A stretch of DNA of 64,000 bases from Methylorubrum aminovorans (GCF_022179725.1 NZ_BPRC01000019.1:1-64000), one strand, 5' to 3'; numbered from the stretch's first letter, positions 17,061 to 26,838 are shown. Program-made: numbers and translations. The notes: generated from the letters alone by a model not told the origin.

Positions 17061-17264
17061 TCAGCGGGCCACCCGCTCGACGTAGATGTCGATATAGGCG
17101 CCGTCATCGAGGCCGAGCAGGTCGCGGATCATGCCGGGCAGCTTGCACAGCAGGGCCGGCATGGTCGGTGCCTCGGTCGCGAGGCCCGGAACCGGCGAGT
17201 CGTGGACGAAGAAAACGCCGGCAGCCTCGTCCCAGGCGCAGCGAACGGTGACTTTGCAGCTCAT
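17061..17264 (-). CDS. DUF1902-like small protein
   Basis: 67 aa from the ATG at 17264 (MSCKVTVRCAWDEAAGVFFV), then HDSPVPGLATEAPTMPALL and LGLDDGAYIDIYVER. It resembles DUF1902 proteins, which share the HicB-like partial RNase H fold seen in some antitoxins. No toxin gene is adjacent. It lies 103 bp after serA on the same strand and before the terminator, so it is probably cotranscribed. The function is unknown. Confidence 0.65.
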   Translation of the reverse strand: MSCKVTVRCAWDEAAGVFFVHDSPVPGLATEAPTMPALLCKLPGMIRDLLGLDDGAYIDIYVERVAR

Positions 17265-17367
17265 CGTGCGATCCTCATTCTCAGGGGGGAGGGCGGACGG
17301 CGCCGTCGGCGCCGTGCCGTTCGGGAGCGGAGGGGCGGGGGCTGCCTCCGCCGGGGCCGGGGCGGCC

Positions 17368-18987
17368 TCAGAACCGGACGGGGCGTACACGCTTCACCTG
17401 CGGGATGGCCTCGATCGCTCTCAGCACCTCGGGGGACACCTCGGCATCCACCGAGACGAAGGCGACGGCAGCACCCCCCTTCGATTCGCGGCCCATCGCG
17501 AAGGTCCCGAGATTGACGCCGGCATCGCCGAGCACCGATCCGAACCGGCCGACGAAGCCGGGCCTGTCGTGGTTGCGCACGTAGAGCATCAGCGGCGCGA
17601 AGGGCGCGTCGATGTTGATGCCCCGGATCTCGATGACCCGCGGCTTGCCGTCGTTGAAGACGGTGCCGGCCGCATCGCGCGTCATGTCCTCCGCCTCGAC
17701 TGCGATGCGCACCACCGATTCGTAGTCGCTGGCCCCGCCCTCGCGCTTGATCTCGTCGACGACGATCCCGCGATCCCGCGCGATCACCGGGGCCGAGACC
17801 ATGTTCACCTCCTGCAGGATCGGGCGCAGTGCGCCGGTCACCGCCGCCGAGGTCAGCGCACGGGTGTTCATGGCGGCCACCGCACCCTCGTAGGTGATGC
17901 GGATGCCCTTGATCGGCGCCTCGGTGAGCTGGCCCAGGAACGAGCCGAGCTTTTCGCACAGAGCGACGAAGGGCTTGAGGCGGGGCGCCTCCTCAGCCGA
18001 GATCGAGGGGAAATTGACGGCGTTGGTGATGGCGCCGGTGAGCAGGTAATCGGCCATCTGCTCGGCGACCTGCAGCGCCACGTTCTCCTGCGCCTCGGAG
18101 GTCGAGGCGCCGAGATGGGGCGTACAGATCACGTTCGGGTGGCCGAAGAGCGGGTTCTCGATCGCCGGCTCGGTCACGAACACATCGAGGGCTGCGCCCG
18201 CCACGTGTCCGGAATCGAGCGCGGCGCGTAGGGCCGCCTCGTCCACGAGGCCGCCGCGGGCGCAGTTGATGATGCGTACGCCCCGCTTGGTCCGGGCGAG
18301 GTTTCCCGCCGAGAGGATGTTGCGGGTCTTGTCGGTGAGCGGCACGTGGAGCGTGATGATGTCGGCCCGCGCCAGCAACTCGTCGAGTTCGACCTTGTCC
18401 ACGCCGATCTCGACGGCGCGCTCCGGCGTCAGGAAGGGATCGTAGGCGATCACCTTCAGCTTGAGCCCGATCGCCCGGTCGGCGACCACGGCGCCGACAT
18501 TGCCGCAGCCGATGACGCCGAGCGTCTTCCCCGTCAGCTCGACGCCCATGAAGCGGTTCTTCTCCCACTTGCCGGCCTGTGTCGAAGCGTCGGCGGCGGG
18601 GATCTGACGGGCGAGCGCGAACATCAGGGCGATGGCGTGCTCGGCGGTCGTAATCGAGTTGCCGAACGGCGTGTTCATCACGATCACGCCCTTGGCGGTC
18701 GCCGCCGGGACATCGACGTTGTCGACGCCGATGCCGGCGCGGCCGATCGCCTTGAGCCGCGTGGCCTGGCCCAGCAGCTTGCCCGTCACCTTGGTGGCGG
18801 AGCGGATGGCAAGGCCGTCATACCGGCCGATGACGGCCGCCAGCGCCTCCTTGTCCTTGCCGAGGCCGGGCTGGAAATCGACCTCGATACTGCGATCGCG
18901 GAAGATCTGAACGGCAGCCTCCGACAAGGCGTCGGAGACGAGGACCCTGGGTTTGGCGGGGATGGGTGCAGATATGAGTTTAGACAC
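17368..18987 (-). CDS. serA: D-3-phosphoglycerate dehydrogenase
   Basis: 539 aa from a GTG at 18987 (VSKLISAPIPAKPRVLVSD), preceded by a GAGGTG Shine-Dalgarno. First enzyme of serine synthesis, oxidising 3-phosphoglycerate with NAD+. Features are GRAGIGVDNVDVPAAT, the NAD-binding GKTLGVIGCGNVGAVVADRA, INCARGGLVDEAAL and the catalytic HLGAST. An intervening domain (about 325-450) and a C-terminal ACT domain (LMLYVRNHDRPGFVGRFGSV) follow, as in long-form SerA. serC lies upstream in the same orientation. In serine-cycle methylotrophs this path supplies biosynthetic serine. Confidence 0.96.
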   Translation of the reverse strand: MSKLISAPIPAKPRVLVSDALSEAAVQIFRDRSIEVDFQPGLGKDKEALAAVIGRYDGLAIRSATKVTGKLLGQATRLKAIGRAGIGVDNVDVPAATAKGVIVMNTPFGNSITTAEHAIALMFALARQIPAADASTQAGKWEKNRFMGVELTGKTLGVIGCGNVGAVVADRAIGLKLKVIAYDPFLTPERAVEIGVDKVELDELLARADIITLHVPLTDKTRNILSAGNLARTKRGVRIINCARGGLVDEAALRAALDSGHVAGAALDVFVTEPAIENPLFGHPNVICTPHLGASTSEAQENVALQVAEQMADYLLTGAITNAVNFPSISAEEAPRLKPFVALCEKLGSFLGQLTEAPIKGIRITYEGAVAAMNTRALTSAAVTGALRPILQEVNMVSAPVIARDRGIVVDEIKREGGASDYESVVRIAVEAEDMTRDAAGTVFNDGKPRVIEIRGINIDAPFAPLMLYVRNHDRPGFVGRFGSVLGDAGVNLGTFAMGRESKGGAAVAFVSVDAEVSPEVLRAIEAIPQVKRVRPVRF

Positions 18988-19105
18988 GGGAGCACCTCGC
19001 GTCGTGCGGGCGCGCAGGATCGCGTCCTCTCGGGAGAGGCATGGCCGGTCGCCGCGTCGCGCGGGAATCAAGACCGGCGGATCGCTGGAGCGCGTCGATA
19101 AGCAA

Positions 19106-19129
19106 ATGGCCGGTCTCATGACCGGCCAT
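19106..19129 (-). terminator. Hairpin after serC
   Basis: A perfect 10-bp stem, ATGGCCGGTC (19106-19115) with GACCGGCCAT (19120-19129), and a 4-nt loop. On the minus strand it is followed by TTTGCTT. It lies 17 bp after the serC stop and before the serA start, so it may end or attenuate the serC transcript. Confidence 0.6.
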
Positions 19130-19146
19130 CGTGACGTCTCAGACCT

Positions 19147-20322
19147 TCAGGCCGCCGCGGCGGCGAGCGCCGCCTTCTCCTGGGCGAAGGCCCAGTCGAG
19201 CCAAGGCGTCAACGCCTCGATGTCGGAGGCCTCGACGGTCGCCCCGCACCAGATCCGCAGCCCGGCCGGCGCATCGCGGTAGGCGCCGAAGTCGAAGGCG
19301 ACGCCCTCACGCTCCAGGCGGCTGACGATCCCCGCGGCGACGGTCTTGACCACGGCGTCGCCCTTGGCGAGCACGTCCGGGTCGGTGATCACGAGGCAGA
19401 CGCCCGTGTTCGAGTAGGTTGCCGGATCCACCGCGAGGTGGCCGATCCAGGGCGTACGCGCCACCCATTCGTGGACCGCACGGGCATTGGCGTCGGCCCG
19501 CGCGTGCAAGGCGTCGAGCCCGCCGATACTCTCGGCCCATTTCAGGGTGTCGAGGTAGTCCTCGACCGCGAGCATCGAGGGCGTGTTGATGGTGTCGCCC
19601 TTGAAGATGCCCTCAATGAGCTTGCCGCCCTTGGTCAGGCGGAACACCTTCGGGATCGGCCAAGCCGGCGTGTGGCTCTCCAGGCGCGCCACGGCGCGCG
19701 GCGAGAGGATCAGCATGCCGTGCGCGGCCTCGCCGCCCATCACCTTCTGCCAGGAATAGGTGACGACATCGAGCTTGTCCCACGGCAGCGGCATCGCGAA
19801 GGCGGCCGAGGTCGCGTCGCAGATGGTGACGCCCTCGCGGTCGTCTGAGATCCAGTCGCTGTGGGGGACCTTCACGCCGGCCGTGGTGCCGTTCCAGGTG
19901 AAGACGATGTCATTCTTCTTCGTGTCGATGGCGTCGAGCTTGGGCAGGATGCCGTGCTCGCCGACATGCACGATCGGATCGATCTTGAGCTCTTTCAGAG
20001 CGTCGGTGACCCACTCGGCGCCGAAGGAATCCCAGGCCATGACCTCGACGGTCTTCGGGCCGAGCATCGACCACATCGCCATCTCGACGGCGCCGGTATC
20101 GGAGCCGGGGACGATGCCGATGCGATAGTCGGCGGGGACGCGCAGGACCTTGCGGGTGAGTTCGATGGCCTCGGCGAGCTTGGCCTTGCCGGCGGCCGAG
20201 CGGTGCGAGCGGCCGAGCGCCGCGCCGGAAAGGGCATCGAGGGTCCAGCCAGGACGCTTGGTCGTGGGGCCGGACGAGAAATAGGGCACGCGCGGGCGCG
20301 CGGCGGGCATTTGAACCGTCAT
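19147..20322 (-). CDS. serC: Phosphoserine aminotransferase
   Basis: 391 aa. The ATG at 20322 ([20 protein letters not shown]) is preferred to one 9 bp upstream because the Shine-Dalgarno (GGAAGG) is then better spaced. It transfers the amino group of glutamate to 3-phosphohydroxypyruvate. It belongs to the alphaproteobacterial SerC type: [46 protein letters not shown] and the PLP lysine in [16 protein letters not shown]. It lies 159 bp before serA on the same strand, with a hairpin between them. Confidence 0.95.
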   Translation of the reverse strand: MTVQMPAARPRVPYFSSGPTTKRPGWTLDALSGAALGRSHRSAAGKAKLAEAIELTRKVLRVPADYRIGIVPGSDTGAVEMAMWSMLGPKTVEVMAWDSFGAEWVTDALKELKIDPIVHVGEHGILPKLDAIDTKKNDIVFTWNGTTAGVKVPHSDWISDDREGVTICDATSAAFAMPLPWDKLDVVTYSWQKVMGGEAAHGMLILSPRAVARLESHTPAWPIPKVFRLTKGGKLIEGIFKGDTINTPSMLAVEDYLDTLKWAESIGGLDALHARADANARAVHEWVARTPWIGHLAVDPATYSNTGVCLVITDPDVLAKGDAVVKTVAAGIVSRLEREGVAFDFGAYRDAPAGLRIWCGATVEASDIEALTPWLDWAFAQEKAALAAAAA

Positions 20323-20330
20323 GTCATCCA

Positions 20331-20460
20331 TCCTTCCAGATGGTTGCCTCCCGTTGGGGGGAGGTGTCCCACCGCGGTGAATGGCGGATCGCGCACCGCA
20401 AGGCAAGCGGCTTTTTCAAGGATTCGGGTCCGCGTGTGCTGCAAGCAACGGACCCATCGT
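20331..20460 (-). promoter_or_regulatory. Structured serC leader, possible serC RNA motif
   Basis: Between trmD and serC the minus strand can form GGGTCCG/CGGACCC (20455-20449 with 20432-20426; 7 bp, 16-nt loop) and, next to the serC ribosome-binding site, CCTCCC/GGGAGG (about 20362-20345). A conserved two-hairpin serC RNA motif has been described upstream of serC in alphaproteobacteria. Position and two-hairpin shape fit, but the consensus could not be checked here. Confidence 0.4.
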
Positions 20461-20496
20461 TCAGTTCTCGAAAGAATAGGGGGCAAGAAAATTCAT

Positions 20497-21219
20497 CTAA
20501 GGTTCGTCCCTCTGCAGCAGGTCGGGCCTGCGCGCTTGCGTCAGTGCGCGGCTTCGCTCGGACCGCCAGCGGGCGATCGCTGCATGGTTGCCGCCCATCA
20601 GCACGTCGGGGATCGTCCGCCCCTCCCATTCCCGCGGGCGGGTGTAGTGGGGGTATTCGAGCAGGCCGCCTTCAAAACTCTCTTCGACGCCCGAGGCGTG
20701 TTTTCCCATCACGCCCGGCAGCAGGCGCACGCAGGCATCGATCAGCACCAGCGCCGCGATCTCGCCGCCCGAGAGCACGTAATCGCCGATCGAGACCTCT
20801 TCGAGCTGGCGCGCCTCGATCACCCGCTCGTCCACGCCCTCGAACCGGCCGCAGACGAGGATCGCGCCCGGTCCCTCGGCCAGCGCCCGCACCCGCGCCT
20901 GCGTCAGCGGTTTTCCGCGCGGCGACATGAGGAGGCGGGGGCGCGCATCATCCGGGCCCGCCGCGGCGTCGATCGCCGCTCCGAGTACGTCGCAGCGCAA
21001 GACCATTCCGGCGCCGCCGCCGGCCGGCGTGTCGTCCACGCTGCGGTGGCGACCGAGCCCGTGCTCGCGGATCTGACGCGGCTCGAGGCTCCAGGTGCCG
21101 CGCGTCAGCGCATCGCCCGACAGGGAATGGCCGAGGGGACCGGGGAACATCTCCGGGTAGAGAGTCAGGACGGTGGCCCGCCAGGGGGCCGACATCCCGG
21201 GATCGACGGGCGCGCTCAT
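20497..21219 (-). CDS. trmD: tRNA (guanine-37 N1)-methyltransferase
   Basis: 240 aa. TrmD makes m1G37 in tRNAs reading CNN codons and prevents frameshifting. The knot-fold motifs are [71 protein letters not shown] and [14 protein letters not shown]. An alternative start 24 bp downstream ([10 protein letters not shown]) is possible. trmD usually follows rimM and precedes rplS; here it lies 2.2 kb from rimM and is followed by serC. Confidence 0.95.
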   Translation of the reverse strand: MSAPVDPGMSAPWRATVLTLYPEMFPGPLGHSLSGDALTRGTWSLEPRQIREHGLGRHRSVDDTPAGGGAGMVLRCDVLGAAIDAAAGPDDARPRLLMSPRGKPLTQARVRALAEGPGAILVCGRFEGVDERVIEARQLEEVSIGDYVLSGGEIAALVLIDACVRLLPGVMGKHASGVEESFEGGLLEYPHYTRPREWEGRTIPDVLMGGNHAAIARWRSERSRALTQARRPDLLQRDEP

Positions 21220-21274
21220 GCCGCTTGATGGCGGTGCGCGCCGGGCCGGTCAATGAGGCCGCTGCGCGGGCCCG

Positions 21275-21559
21275 TCAGCGCCGGGCCAGGGGCGGACGCC
21301 GCTTCGGTTCGGCACGATGATCGCCCTTGAGGAGGCGCCGGGGCTGAGAGCGCAGGCGTTGATCCCTTTGTGCCACTCCACGGTCGGCCGAGGGATCGGC
21401 GAAAGGTTCGGCCATCGGCTGCGCCGGCGGGCGCGTCGCGGTGCCGAACGGGTCGGGCTTTCCCAGCGGAATGCCGACCGTGGCGCCGGGGAAACCCTGC
21501 GCCAGCGCCGGAACGGCGGGGAGCGCGAGGAAAGCGACCAGGAGAATCGGACGGCGCAT
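21275..21559 (-). CDS. Small exported protein of unknown function
   Basis: 94 aa from the ATG at 21559. A clear signal peptide (MRRPILLVAFLALPAVPALA, cleavage before QG) is followed by about 74 Pro/Arg-rich residues without recognisable motifs. It lies 55 bp upstream of trmD on the same strand, between the canonical neighbours rimM and trmD. I do not recognise it. The proline- and arginine-rich composition could be partly a GC effect, but the signal peptide is convincing. Confidence 0.5.
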   Translation of the reverse strand: MRRPILLVAFLALPAVPALAQGFPGATVGIPLGKPDPFGTATRPPAQPMAEPFADPSADRGVAQRDQRLRSQPRRLLKGDHRAEPKRRPPLARR

Positions 21560-21684
21560 GGCATCTCGCTTTCGGATGTCGCTTCGATCCTTTCCCCTGC
21601 CAACGGAGGAGACGGCCGATCGTTCGATGCGCGGCCGAGGCGCGCGGGCGGGCACGTTCGTCCGCGCCGGGACTTATCCGGGGC

Positions 21685-22416
21685 ATGACCCGCTTTGTCG
21701 CCATCCTCCTCCTCCTGACGCTGCCGGCCTCCGCCGCCGAACAGCTCGCGCCGCCCGGTGCGCCGGCCGAGCGCTTCCCGAAGCCCGACCGGCCGGTCGC
21801 CGAGATCGTCGCGCCACAATGGGCTTATGAGAAGGAGAGGGACCGGGCCGACGAGGTCGGGCAGGTGGCGCGCCTGATGCGGATCGCCCCCGGCGAGACG
21901 GTGGCCGATATCGGCGCCGGAAACGGCTACTACGTGTTCCGCCTGAGCCCGCGCGTCGGGCCGCAGGGTCGCATCCTCGCGCAGGACATCACGCCGGATT
22001 ACCTCGCCGATCTGGAACGGAGGGTATCCGAGGCCGGGCTTGCCAACGTCACCGTCGTGCGCGGCGAGGCGCACGACCCGCGCCTACCGCCCGGCTCGGT
22101 CGATGCGGCGGTGCTGGTCCACATGTATCACGAGATCACCCAGCCCTTCGGCCTGCTGTGGAATCTGGCCGCCGCGATGAGGCCGGGCGGCCGGGTCGGG
22201 ATCGTCGATGCCGACGCGATCCCCTCCCGCCACGGCACGCCGCCGAAGCTCCTGCGCTGCGAATTGGCGGCGGTCGGCTATCGCGAGGTCTCGATGACCC
22301 GGCTGAAGGGCGATGTGGGCTATCTCGCGGTGTTCGAGGCGCCCGCACCCGACCGCCGCCCCGAGCCCGAGACGATCCGACCGTGCCGGGACGAGGCCAC
22401 GCGCGCGCGGCGCTGA
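21685..22416 (+). CDS. Exported SAM-dependent methyltransferase-like protein
   Basis: 243 aa from the ATG at 21685. A signal peptide (MTRFVAILLLLTLPASAAEQ) precedes a class I methyltransferase fold: motif I VADIGAGNGYYVFRLS, then ILAQDITPDYLADLE, a VDAAVLVHMYHEITQP motif and RPGGRVGIVDAD. A secreted methyltransferase is unusual because SAM is cytoplasmic; similar periplasmic-type proteins are common in proteobacteria and their substrates are unknown. It sits on the strand opposite to the ribosomal RNA-modification genes. Confidence 0.8.
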   Translation: MTRFVAILLLLTLPASAAEQLAPPGAPAERFPKPDRPVAEIVAPQWAYEKERDRADEVGQVARLMRIAPGETVADIGAGNGYYVFRLSPRVGPQGRILAQDITPDYLADLERRVSEAGLANVTVVRGEAHDPRLPPGSVDAAVLVHMYHEITQPFGLLWNLAAAMRPGGRVGIVDADAIPSRHGTPPKLLRCELAAVGYREVSMTRLKGDVGYLAVFEAPAPDRRPEPETIRPCRDEATRARR

Positions 22417-22461
22417 CATGGCTTCGCCTCGCGATGACGGCGCGGGGCGAAGGGATCACCG
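22417..22461. repeat. Half REP-like unit
   Basis: ATGGCTTCGCCTCGCGATGACGG followed by GCGAAGGGATCACC resembles one arm of the inverted repeat at 60939-61027 (CTGGATCGCTTCG...CTCGCGATGAC). It is probably a degenerate dispersed palindromic repeat. Confidence 0.4.
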
Positions 22462-22541
22462 GACGCCGCACGCCAGGCCTTTACCGAATCGGAGGGGTTG
22501 ATCGGCCAGGCTGGCGGCCCCGTCCTTGCGATCGATCCGGT

Positions 22542-23336
22542 ATGATGCTCGGCCTCTGGCTCGACCAACCCGTCTGGCTGATGTTCACGCTCCTGGCGGG
22601 CGTCTTCCTCGCGATCTGCGCGGGGTTGAGCCTGCTCACCAACCTGCCCTGGACCAAGGAGGGCGTGCGCCGGCTCGCGGCCGGAATCGTGCCGCCCTAT
22701 ATCGCTGTGGTCGCGGTACTGCTCGCCCTGCTGACCGGCTTCGTCGCCAACGACGCCTGGGAGCGCCAACGGCAGGCCAGCCGTGTGGTGCAGGCCGAGC
22801 GCTCGCACGCGCTTGCCGTCTACGATCTCAGCATCGCCTCGGCGCCGGACATGAGCGGCCTGCGCACCGCGCTGTTCGCCTATCTTGAGGCGGTAGTGAT
22901 GGAAGAATGGCCGTCCATGGCCGCGACCGGCGCCTCGGCGCCGAATGCGGGTCAGGCGCTCGGCCGCCTTCTCCAGGTGGCGGCCGACCCGCGCAATGCC
23001 AAGGAGGCGGGGGAGGCGACGCATGCGGCCCTCCTCGACGCGGTGATGCAGCTCCGCTCGGCCCGCAGCGAGCGCCTCGCGCTCAGTTCCGCCCGCAGCG
23101 ACGAGAGCAAGTGGCTGACGCTCCTCGTGCTCGCCGCCCTGACGCTGACGGCAATCGCCCTCGTTCATTGCGAGCGCCCATTGGCGCAAGGTGCGACGCT
23201 GTTTCTGTTCTCCGCCGCGATGGTGACGACGCTGGGCGTGGTCGCTCTGCATGAGCGCCCGTTCGACGGCCCGTTGGCGCTATCGCCTGAGCCGATCCGC
23301 CTCGCCCGCGCCGCGATGGAGGCGGGCACGCGCTAG
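22542..23336 (+). CDS. DUF4239-like (bestrophin-like) membrane protein
   Basis: 264 aa from tandem ATGs at 22542. There are two N-terminal membrane segments (about 10-35 and 50-75), a central soluble region with VQAERSHALAVYDLS and two C-terminal segments (about 190-235, WLTLLVLAALTLTAIALVHC and TLFLFSAAMVTTLGVVAL). The layout and the central ALxxLY-type region resemble DUF4239, called bestrophin-like. The function is unknown. It follows the exported methyltransferase gene by 125 bp and is convergent with rimM. Confidence 0.65.
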   Translation: MMLGLWLDQPVWLMFTLLAGVFLAICAGLSLLTNLPWTKEGVRRLAAGIVPPYIAVVAVLLALLTGFVANDAWERQRQASRVVQAERSHALAVYDLSIASAPDMSGLRTALFAYLEAVVMEEWPSMAATGASAPNAGQALGRLLQVAADPRNAKEAGEATHAALLDAVMQLRSARSERLALSSARSDESKWLTLLVLAALTLTAIALVHCERPLAQGATLFLFSAAMVTTLGVVALHERPFDGPLALSPEPIRLARAAMEAGTR

Positions 23337-23395
23337 AGCCTCATCCCGAATGGTGGCTGCCGGCTTTCGAAATAAGACGATGCTGTCGCCGCCGA

Positions 23396-24070
23396 TCAGC
23401 CCGGATCGTCGGCGGGCTTCGGCCCCGGCGGGGCGAACAGATCCTCGGGTGGATCGGCAACGACCTTTCCGCCCGCGAGATCGAGGCTCGGCACGAAGGC
23501 CTTGGTGAAGGGCAGAAGCGCGGTCGGGCCGCCGGCCGCCGGGCGGATTTCGAGCAGATCGCCGCCGCCGTAATTCGGCACGGCCACGATGGTGCCGATC
23601 ACGGTCCCGGTTCCGTCCTCGACGGTGAGGCCGATCAGGTCGGTGAGGAAGAACTCGTCCTCGTCCTCGACGTCTCCCAAGCGCTCGCGGGCGATGGCGA
23701 GGGTGACGCGGTTGAGGGCTTCGGCGCCGCTGCGGTCGTCCACGCCCTTCACCCGCACGATCAGCAGATCGGAGGAGCCGCCGGGGGCGGGGCGGACGTC
23801 ATCGAGTTCGAGGGTGCGGCCGTCGGAGGCACGCAAGGGGCCGTAGCCCGCGATCGCTAGGGGCTCGCCGGTATAGGATTTCAGCCGCACCTCGCCGTGC
23901 AGGCCGTGCGGCCGGCCGAACTCGCCGAGCAGCACGAGGCCCGGATCGGGCGAGGCGGGGGGGGCAGGCTTGGCGCCCTGCGGTTTGCGGGCCGAGGTGA
24001 CAGCCTCCGGTGCGAGGCGGTCGGCGGGCCGCGCAGGTCCGCGCGATGAGGATCCGGGGCGGCGGGCCAT
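23396..24070 (-). CDS. rimM: Ribosome maturation factor RimM
   Basis: 224 aa. RimM helps assemble the 30S head by binding S19. An N-terminal basic extension of about 40 residues precedes the conserved domain ([20 protein letters not shown]) and a PRC-barrel ([39 protein letters not shown]). The C-terminus is proline-rich. It lies 146 bp after rpsP on the same strand; trmD, the usual next gene, is 2.2 kb away. Confidence 0.93.
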   Translation of the reverse strand: MARRPGSSSRGPARPADRLAPEAVTSARKPQGAKPAPPASPDPGLVLLGEFGRPHGLHGEVRLKSYTGEPLAIAGYGPLRASDGRTLELDDVRPAPGGSSDLLIVRVKGVDDRSGAEALNRVTLAIARERLGDVEDEDEFFLTDLIGLTVEDGTGTVIGTIVAVPNYGGGDLLEIRPAAGGPTALLPFTKAFVPSLDLAGGKVVADPPEDLFAPPGPKPADDPG

Positions 24071-24182
24071 GCAGGGTGCCTCGATGACGGCGCGTTTGTC
24101 CCTTCCCCGGAGAGGAAAGGCGTGGGGGCGGGGGCGGTGCTGGCAGAGGCGCAGCGGTGCCTCGCGCGACCCCCACCCCGGG

Positions 24183-24205
24183 CCCTCCCCCGAAAAGGGG
24201 GAGGG
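24183..24205. terminator. C/G-rich hairpin between rpsP and rimM
   Basis: CCCTCCCCC-GAAAA-GGGGGAGGG, a perfect 9-bp stem with a stable loop, just after the rpsP stop on the minus strand. With no T tract it may be a processing or stabilising hairpin, or a dispersed palindrome. Confidence 0.5.
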
Positions 24206-24216
24206 GAGTGGTCGGC

Positions 24217-24579
24217 TTACGCCGCGGCGTCTTCGGCCGGGGCAGCAGCCTTCTCGGCGCGCTTGGCGGCGCGCTCCTTGGACTTCTCGCCGGGCTCAGC
24301 CTTCTGCGGGTTGTTGCGGGCCGGGCGCTTGGCGAGGCCGGCGGCGTCGAGGAAGCGCAGAACGCGATCGGTCGGCTGGGCGCCCTTGGCGAGCCAGGAC
24401 TGGATCTTCTCGTTGTCGAGCACGATGCGGGCCGGATCGTCCTTGGCCTTCATCGGGTCGTAGGCGCCGACCTTGTCGATGAAGCGGCCGTCGCGGGGGG
24501 CGCGGGCGTCGGCGACGACGATGCGGTAGTACGGGCGCTTCTTCGCGCCGCCGCGGGTGAGACGGATCTTGAGGGACAT
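24217..24579 (-). CDS. rpsP: 30S ribosomal protein S16
   Basis: 120 aa. The S16 core fills residues 1-80 ([60 protein letters not shown]). An Ala/Lys-rich C-terminal tail of about 35 residues follows, as in other alphaproteobacteria. The start overlaps the stop of the chorismate mutase gene. It is part of the ffh-chorismate mutase-rpsP-rimM unit. Confidence 0.97.
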   Translation of the reverse strand: MSLKIRLTRGGAKKRPYYRIVVADARAPRDGRFIDKVGAYDPMKAKDDPARIVLDNEKIQSWLAKGAQPTDRVLRFLDAAGLAKRPARNNPQKAEPGEKSKERAAKRAEKAAAPAEDAAA

Positions 24580-24926
24580 CAGTCGTTCCTTTCGGTGTCG
24601 GGTTTCTGTGTGGTGTTGTGATCGACGCTTTCGGCGATCGTCCGGTGGTGCCGAATGACTTCCTTGACCACGAAGGCGAGGAACTTCTCGGCGAAATCGG
24701 GGTCGAGCTTGGCTTCGACCGCGAGATTCCTCAGGCGCTTGACCTGACGCGCCTCCCGATCCGGATCGGAGGGAGGCAGGCCCTTGCGGGCCTTCAACTC
24801 GCCGACCCGCTGCGTGCAGCGGAAGCGCTCGGCGAGGAGATGGATGAGCGCGGCATCGAAGTTGTCGATGCTCTCGCGCAGTCTGGCCAGCTCGGGATCG
24901 ACCCCTTGGGCGGACAGAAGCGTCAT
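24579..24926 (-). CDS. Chorismate mutase (AroQ type)
   Basis: 115 aa, all-helical AroQ-class chorismate mutase that makes prephenate for Phe/Tyr synthesis. Active-site blocks are [56 protein letters not shown] and [16 protein letters not shown]. It overlaps ffh by 4 bp and rpsP by 1 bp, so the three are translationally coupled; this placement between ffh and rpsP is common in alphaproteobacteria. Confidence 0.9.
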   Translation of the reverse strand: MTLLSAQGVDPELARLRESIDNFDAALIHLLAERFRCTQRVGELKARKGLPPSDPDREARQVKRLRNLAVEAKLDPDFAEKFLAFVVKEVIRHHRTIAESVDHNTTQKPDTERND

Positions 24927-26485
24927 TTCTTCTTACCCGGCAGGAAGCCGCCCAGGCCCGGCAGCTTCGGGCCGCCGAGCCCTGGCAGGTTCGGCATCTT
25001 GCCGCCGCCGAGCCCCCCCGGCATCGGCGGCAGCTTGCCGCCGAACTGCCGCTCGATCTCCGCGATCTGCTCCGGCGTCGGCTCGGGCATCCCCGGAGGC
25101 ATCTTCATGCCCCCCGGCAGCCCGCCCGGCATGCCGCCGCCGAGCCCGAACATGTTGCCCAACGCCTGGCCGATGCCGCCGCGCTTGCCCGATCCCATCG
25201 ACTTCATCATGTCGGCCATGGTCCGGTGCATCTTGAGGAGCTTGTTGATCTCCTCGACCTTCACGCCGGCACCCGCCGCGATGCGCTTCTTGCGGCTGTT
25301 CTTGAGAATGTCGGGGTTCTTGCGTTCGCCCGGCGTCATCGAGGAGATGATTGCGCGCTGGCGCTTGAACATCTTCTCGTCGAGGTTGGCGCCTTCGACC
25401 TGCTTCTTGATCTGCCCCATGCCGGGCAGCATCCCCATCAGGCCGCCGATGCCGCCCATCTTCTCCATCTGGGCAAGCTGCATCGACAGGTCTTCGAGGT
25501 CGAACTTGCCCTTCCGCATCTTCTCGGCGGTACGCAGGGCCTGCTCGTGGTCGATGGTCTCGGCCGCCTTCTCGACGAGCGAGACGATGTCGCCCATTCC
25601 GAGGATGCGGTTGGCCACCCGCTGCGGGTGGAATTCCTCCAGCGCATCGACCTTCTCGCCGACGCCGACGAGCTTGATCGGCTTACCCGTCACGGCGCGC
25701 ATGGAAAGCGCCGCGCCGCCGCGGGAATCGCCGTCCATGCGGGTCAGGACGATGCCGGTGACGCCGAGACGCTGGTCGAAGGCGCGGGCGGTGTTGACCG
25801 CGTCCTGACCGGTGAGCGCGTCGGCCACCAGCAGGACTTCGTGGGGTTTCGTCGCCGCCTTGACCTCGGCGGCCTCGTTCATCAGGCCCTCGTCGACCGT
25901 GGTGCGGCCGGCGGTGTCGAGCATTACCACGTCGAAGCCGCCGAGGCGGGCGGCCTCCATGGCGCGCCGCGCGATCTGCACCGCCGATTGGCCGGCGACG
26001 ATCGGCAGGCTCTCGACCTCGACCTGCTTGGCGAGAACCGCGAGCTGCTCCATCGCCGCCGGGCGGCGGGTGTCGAGGGAGGCGAGCAGGACGCGCCGCT
26101 TCTCGCGGCTCGACAGGCGGCGGGCGATCTTGGCGGTGGTGGTCGTCTTGCCCGAGCCCTGCAGACCCACCATCAGGATGGCGACGGGGGCAGGCGCGTT
26201 GAGATCGACGACGCTGGCATCGGTGCCGAGCATCGCGATGAGCTCGTCGTTGACGATCTTCACGACCATCTGGCCGGGCGTCACCGACTTGAGCACGACG
26301 GCGCCCACCGCCTTCTCGCGCACCTTGTCGGTGAACGAGCGCACCACTTCCAGCGCCACGTCGGCTTCGAGGAGCGCGCGGCGCACCTCGCGCATGGCGG
26401 CGGTGACGTCGGCCTCCGTCAGCGCGCCGCGGCGCGTCAGACCGGAGAGAATACCGGAAAGGCGGTCGGAAAGGCCTTCGAACAT
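24923..26485 (-). CDS. ffh: Signal recognition particle protein Ffh
   Basis: 520 aa. The N domain ([20 protein letters not shown]) is followed by the GTPase G domain ([64 protein letters not shown]). A Met-rich M domain follows with a long Gly/Met/Pro-rich tail ([20 protein letters not shown]). With 4.5S RNA it binds signal sequences of nascent membrane proteins. It is first in the ffh-chorismate mutase-rpsP-rimM unit. Confidence 0.97.
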   Translation of the reverse strand: MFEGLSDRLSGILSGLTRRGALTEADVTAAMREVRRALLEADVALEVVRSFTDKVREKAVGAVVLKSVTPGQMVVKIVNDELIAMLGTDASVVDLNAPAPVAILMVGLQGSGKTTTTAKIARRLSSREKRRVLLASLDTRRPAAMEQLAVLAKQVEVESLPIVAGQSAVQIARRAMEAARLGGFDVVMLDTAGRTTVDEGLMNEAAEVKAATKPHEVLLVADALTGQDAVNTARAFDQRLGVTGIVLTRMDGDSRGGAALSMRAVTGKPIKLVGVGEKVDALEEFHPQRVANRILGMGDIVSLVEKAAETIDHEQALRTAEKMRKGKFDLEDLSMQLAQMEKMGGIGGLMGMLPGMGQIKKQVEGANLDEKMFKRQRAIISSMTPGERKNPDILKNSRKKRIAAGAGVKVEEINKLLKMHRTMADMMKSMGSGKRGGIGQALGNMFGLGGGMPGGLPGGMKMPPGMPEPTPEQIAEIERQFGGKLPPMPGGLGGGKMPNLPGLGGPKLPGLGGFLPGKKK

Positions 26486-26500
26486 GCGGTTCAGAGGTCC

Positions 26501-26722
26501 TTACTGGTGAAGGCCGGCATTGGCCACGCGGCGTGCGCGCAACGCGTCCTCGAAGGCCGCCACCGCGCGAGCGAACTTGTCCCGGCACTCCGCGTCGCAG
26601 AAGCCGACGGTCGCGCCGTTATAGAGGGTCAGCGCCTCCGGCACGATCGGCTTGCCCGACCATGGGCATAAGTCGTTGACCGCATCCTCGATGCGAAGGG
26701 GCGTGTCGTTCGCGGGCGCCAT
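26501..26722 (-). CDS. Small TRASH/YHS-like zinc-finger protein
   Basis: 73 aa from the ATG at 26722. The core NDLCPWSGKPIVPEALTLYN then GATVGFCDAECRDKFARAV has the Cys-x-x-(S/T)-G spacing and the FCxxxCxxxF signature of TRASH/YHS-like metal-binding modules. A metal-sensing or metal-carrying role is inferred. It lies just upstream of ffh on the same strand, with 15 bp between. Confidence 0.65.
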   Translation of the reverse strand: MAPANDTPLRIEDAVNDLCPWSGKPIVPEALTLYNGATVGFCDAECRDKFARAVAAFEDALRARRVANAGLHQ

Positions 26723-26838
26723 GGCAGGGCTCGTTTGACGCTTCGACGCAGTCCCGGCAACGACAAGGGCGCCCGAGGGCGCGCACGCGCTGTCGGGCGT
26801 TGACCTCCGGCCTCTCGGGCCGGTCGGCGGCTCATCGT

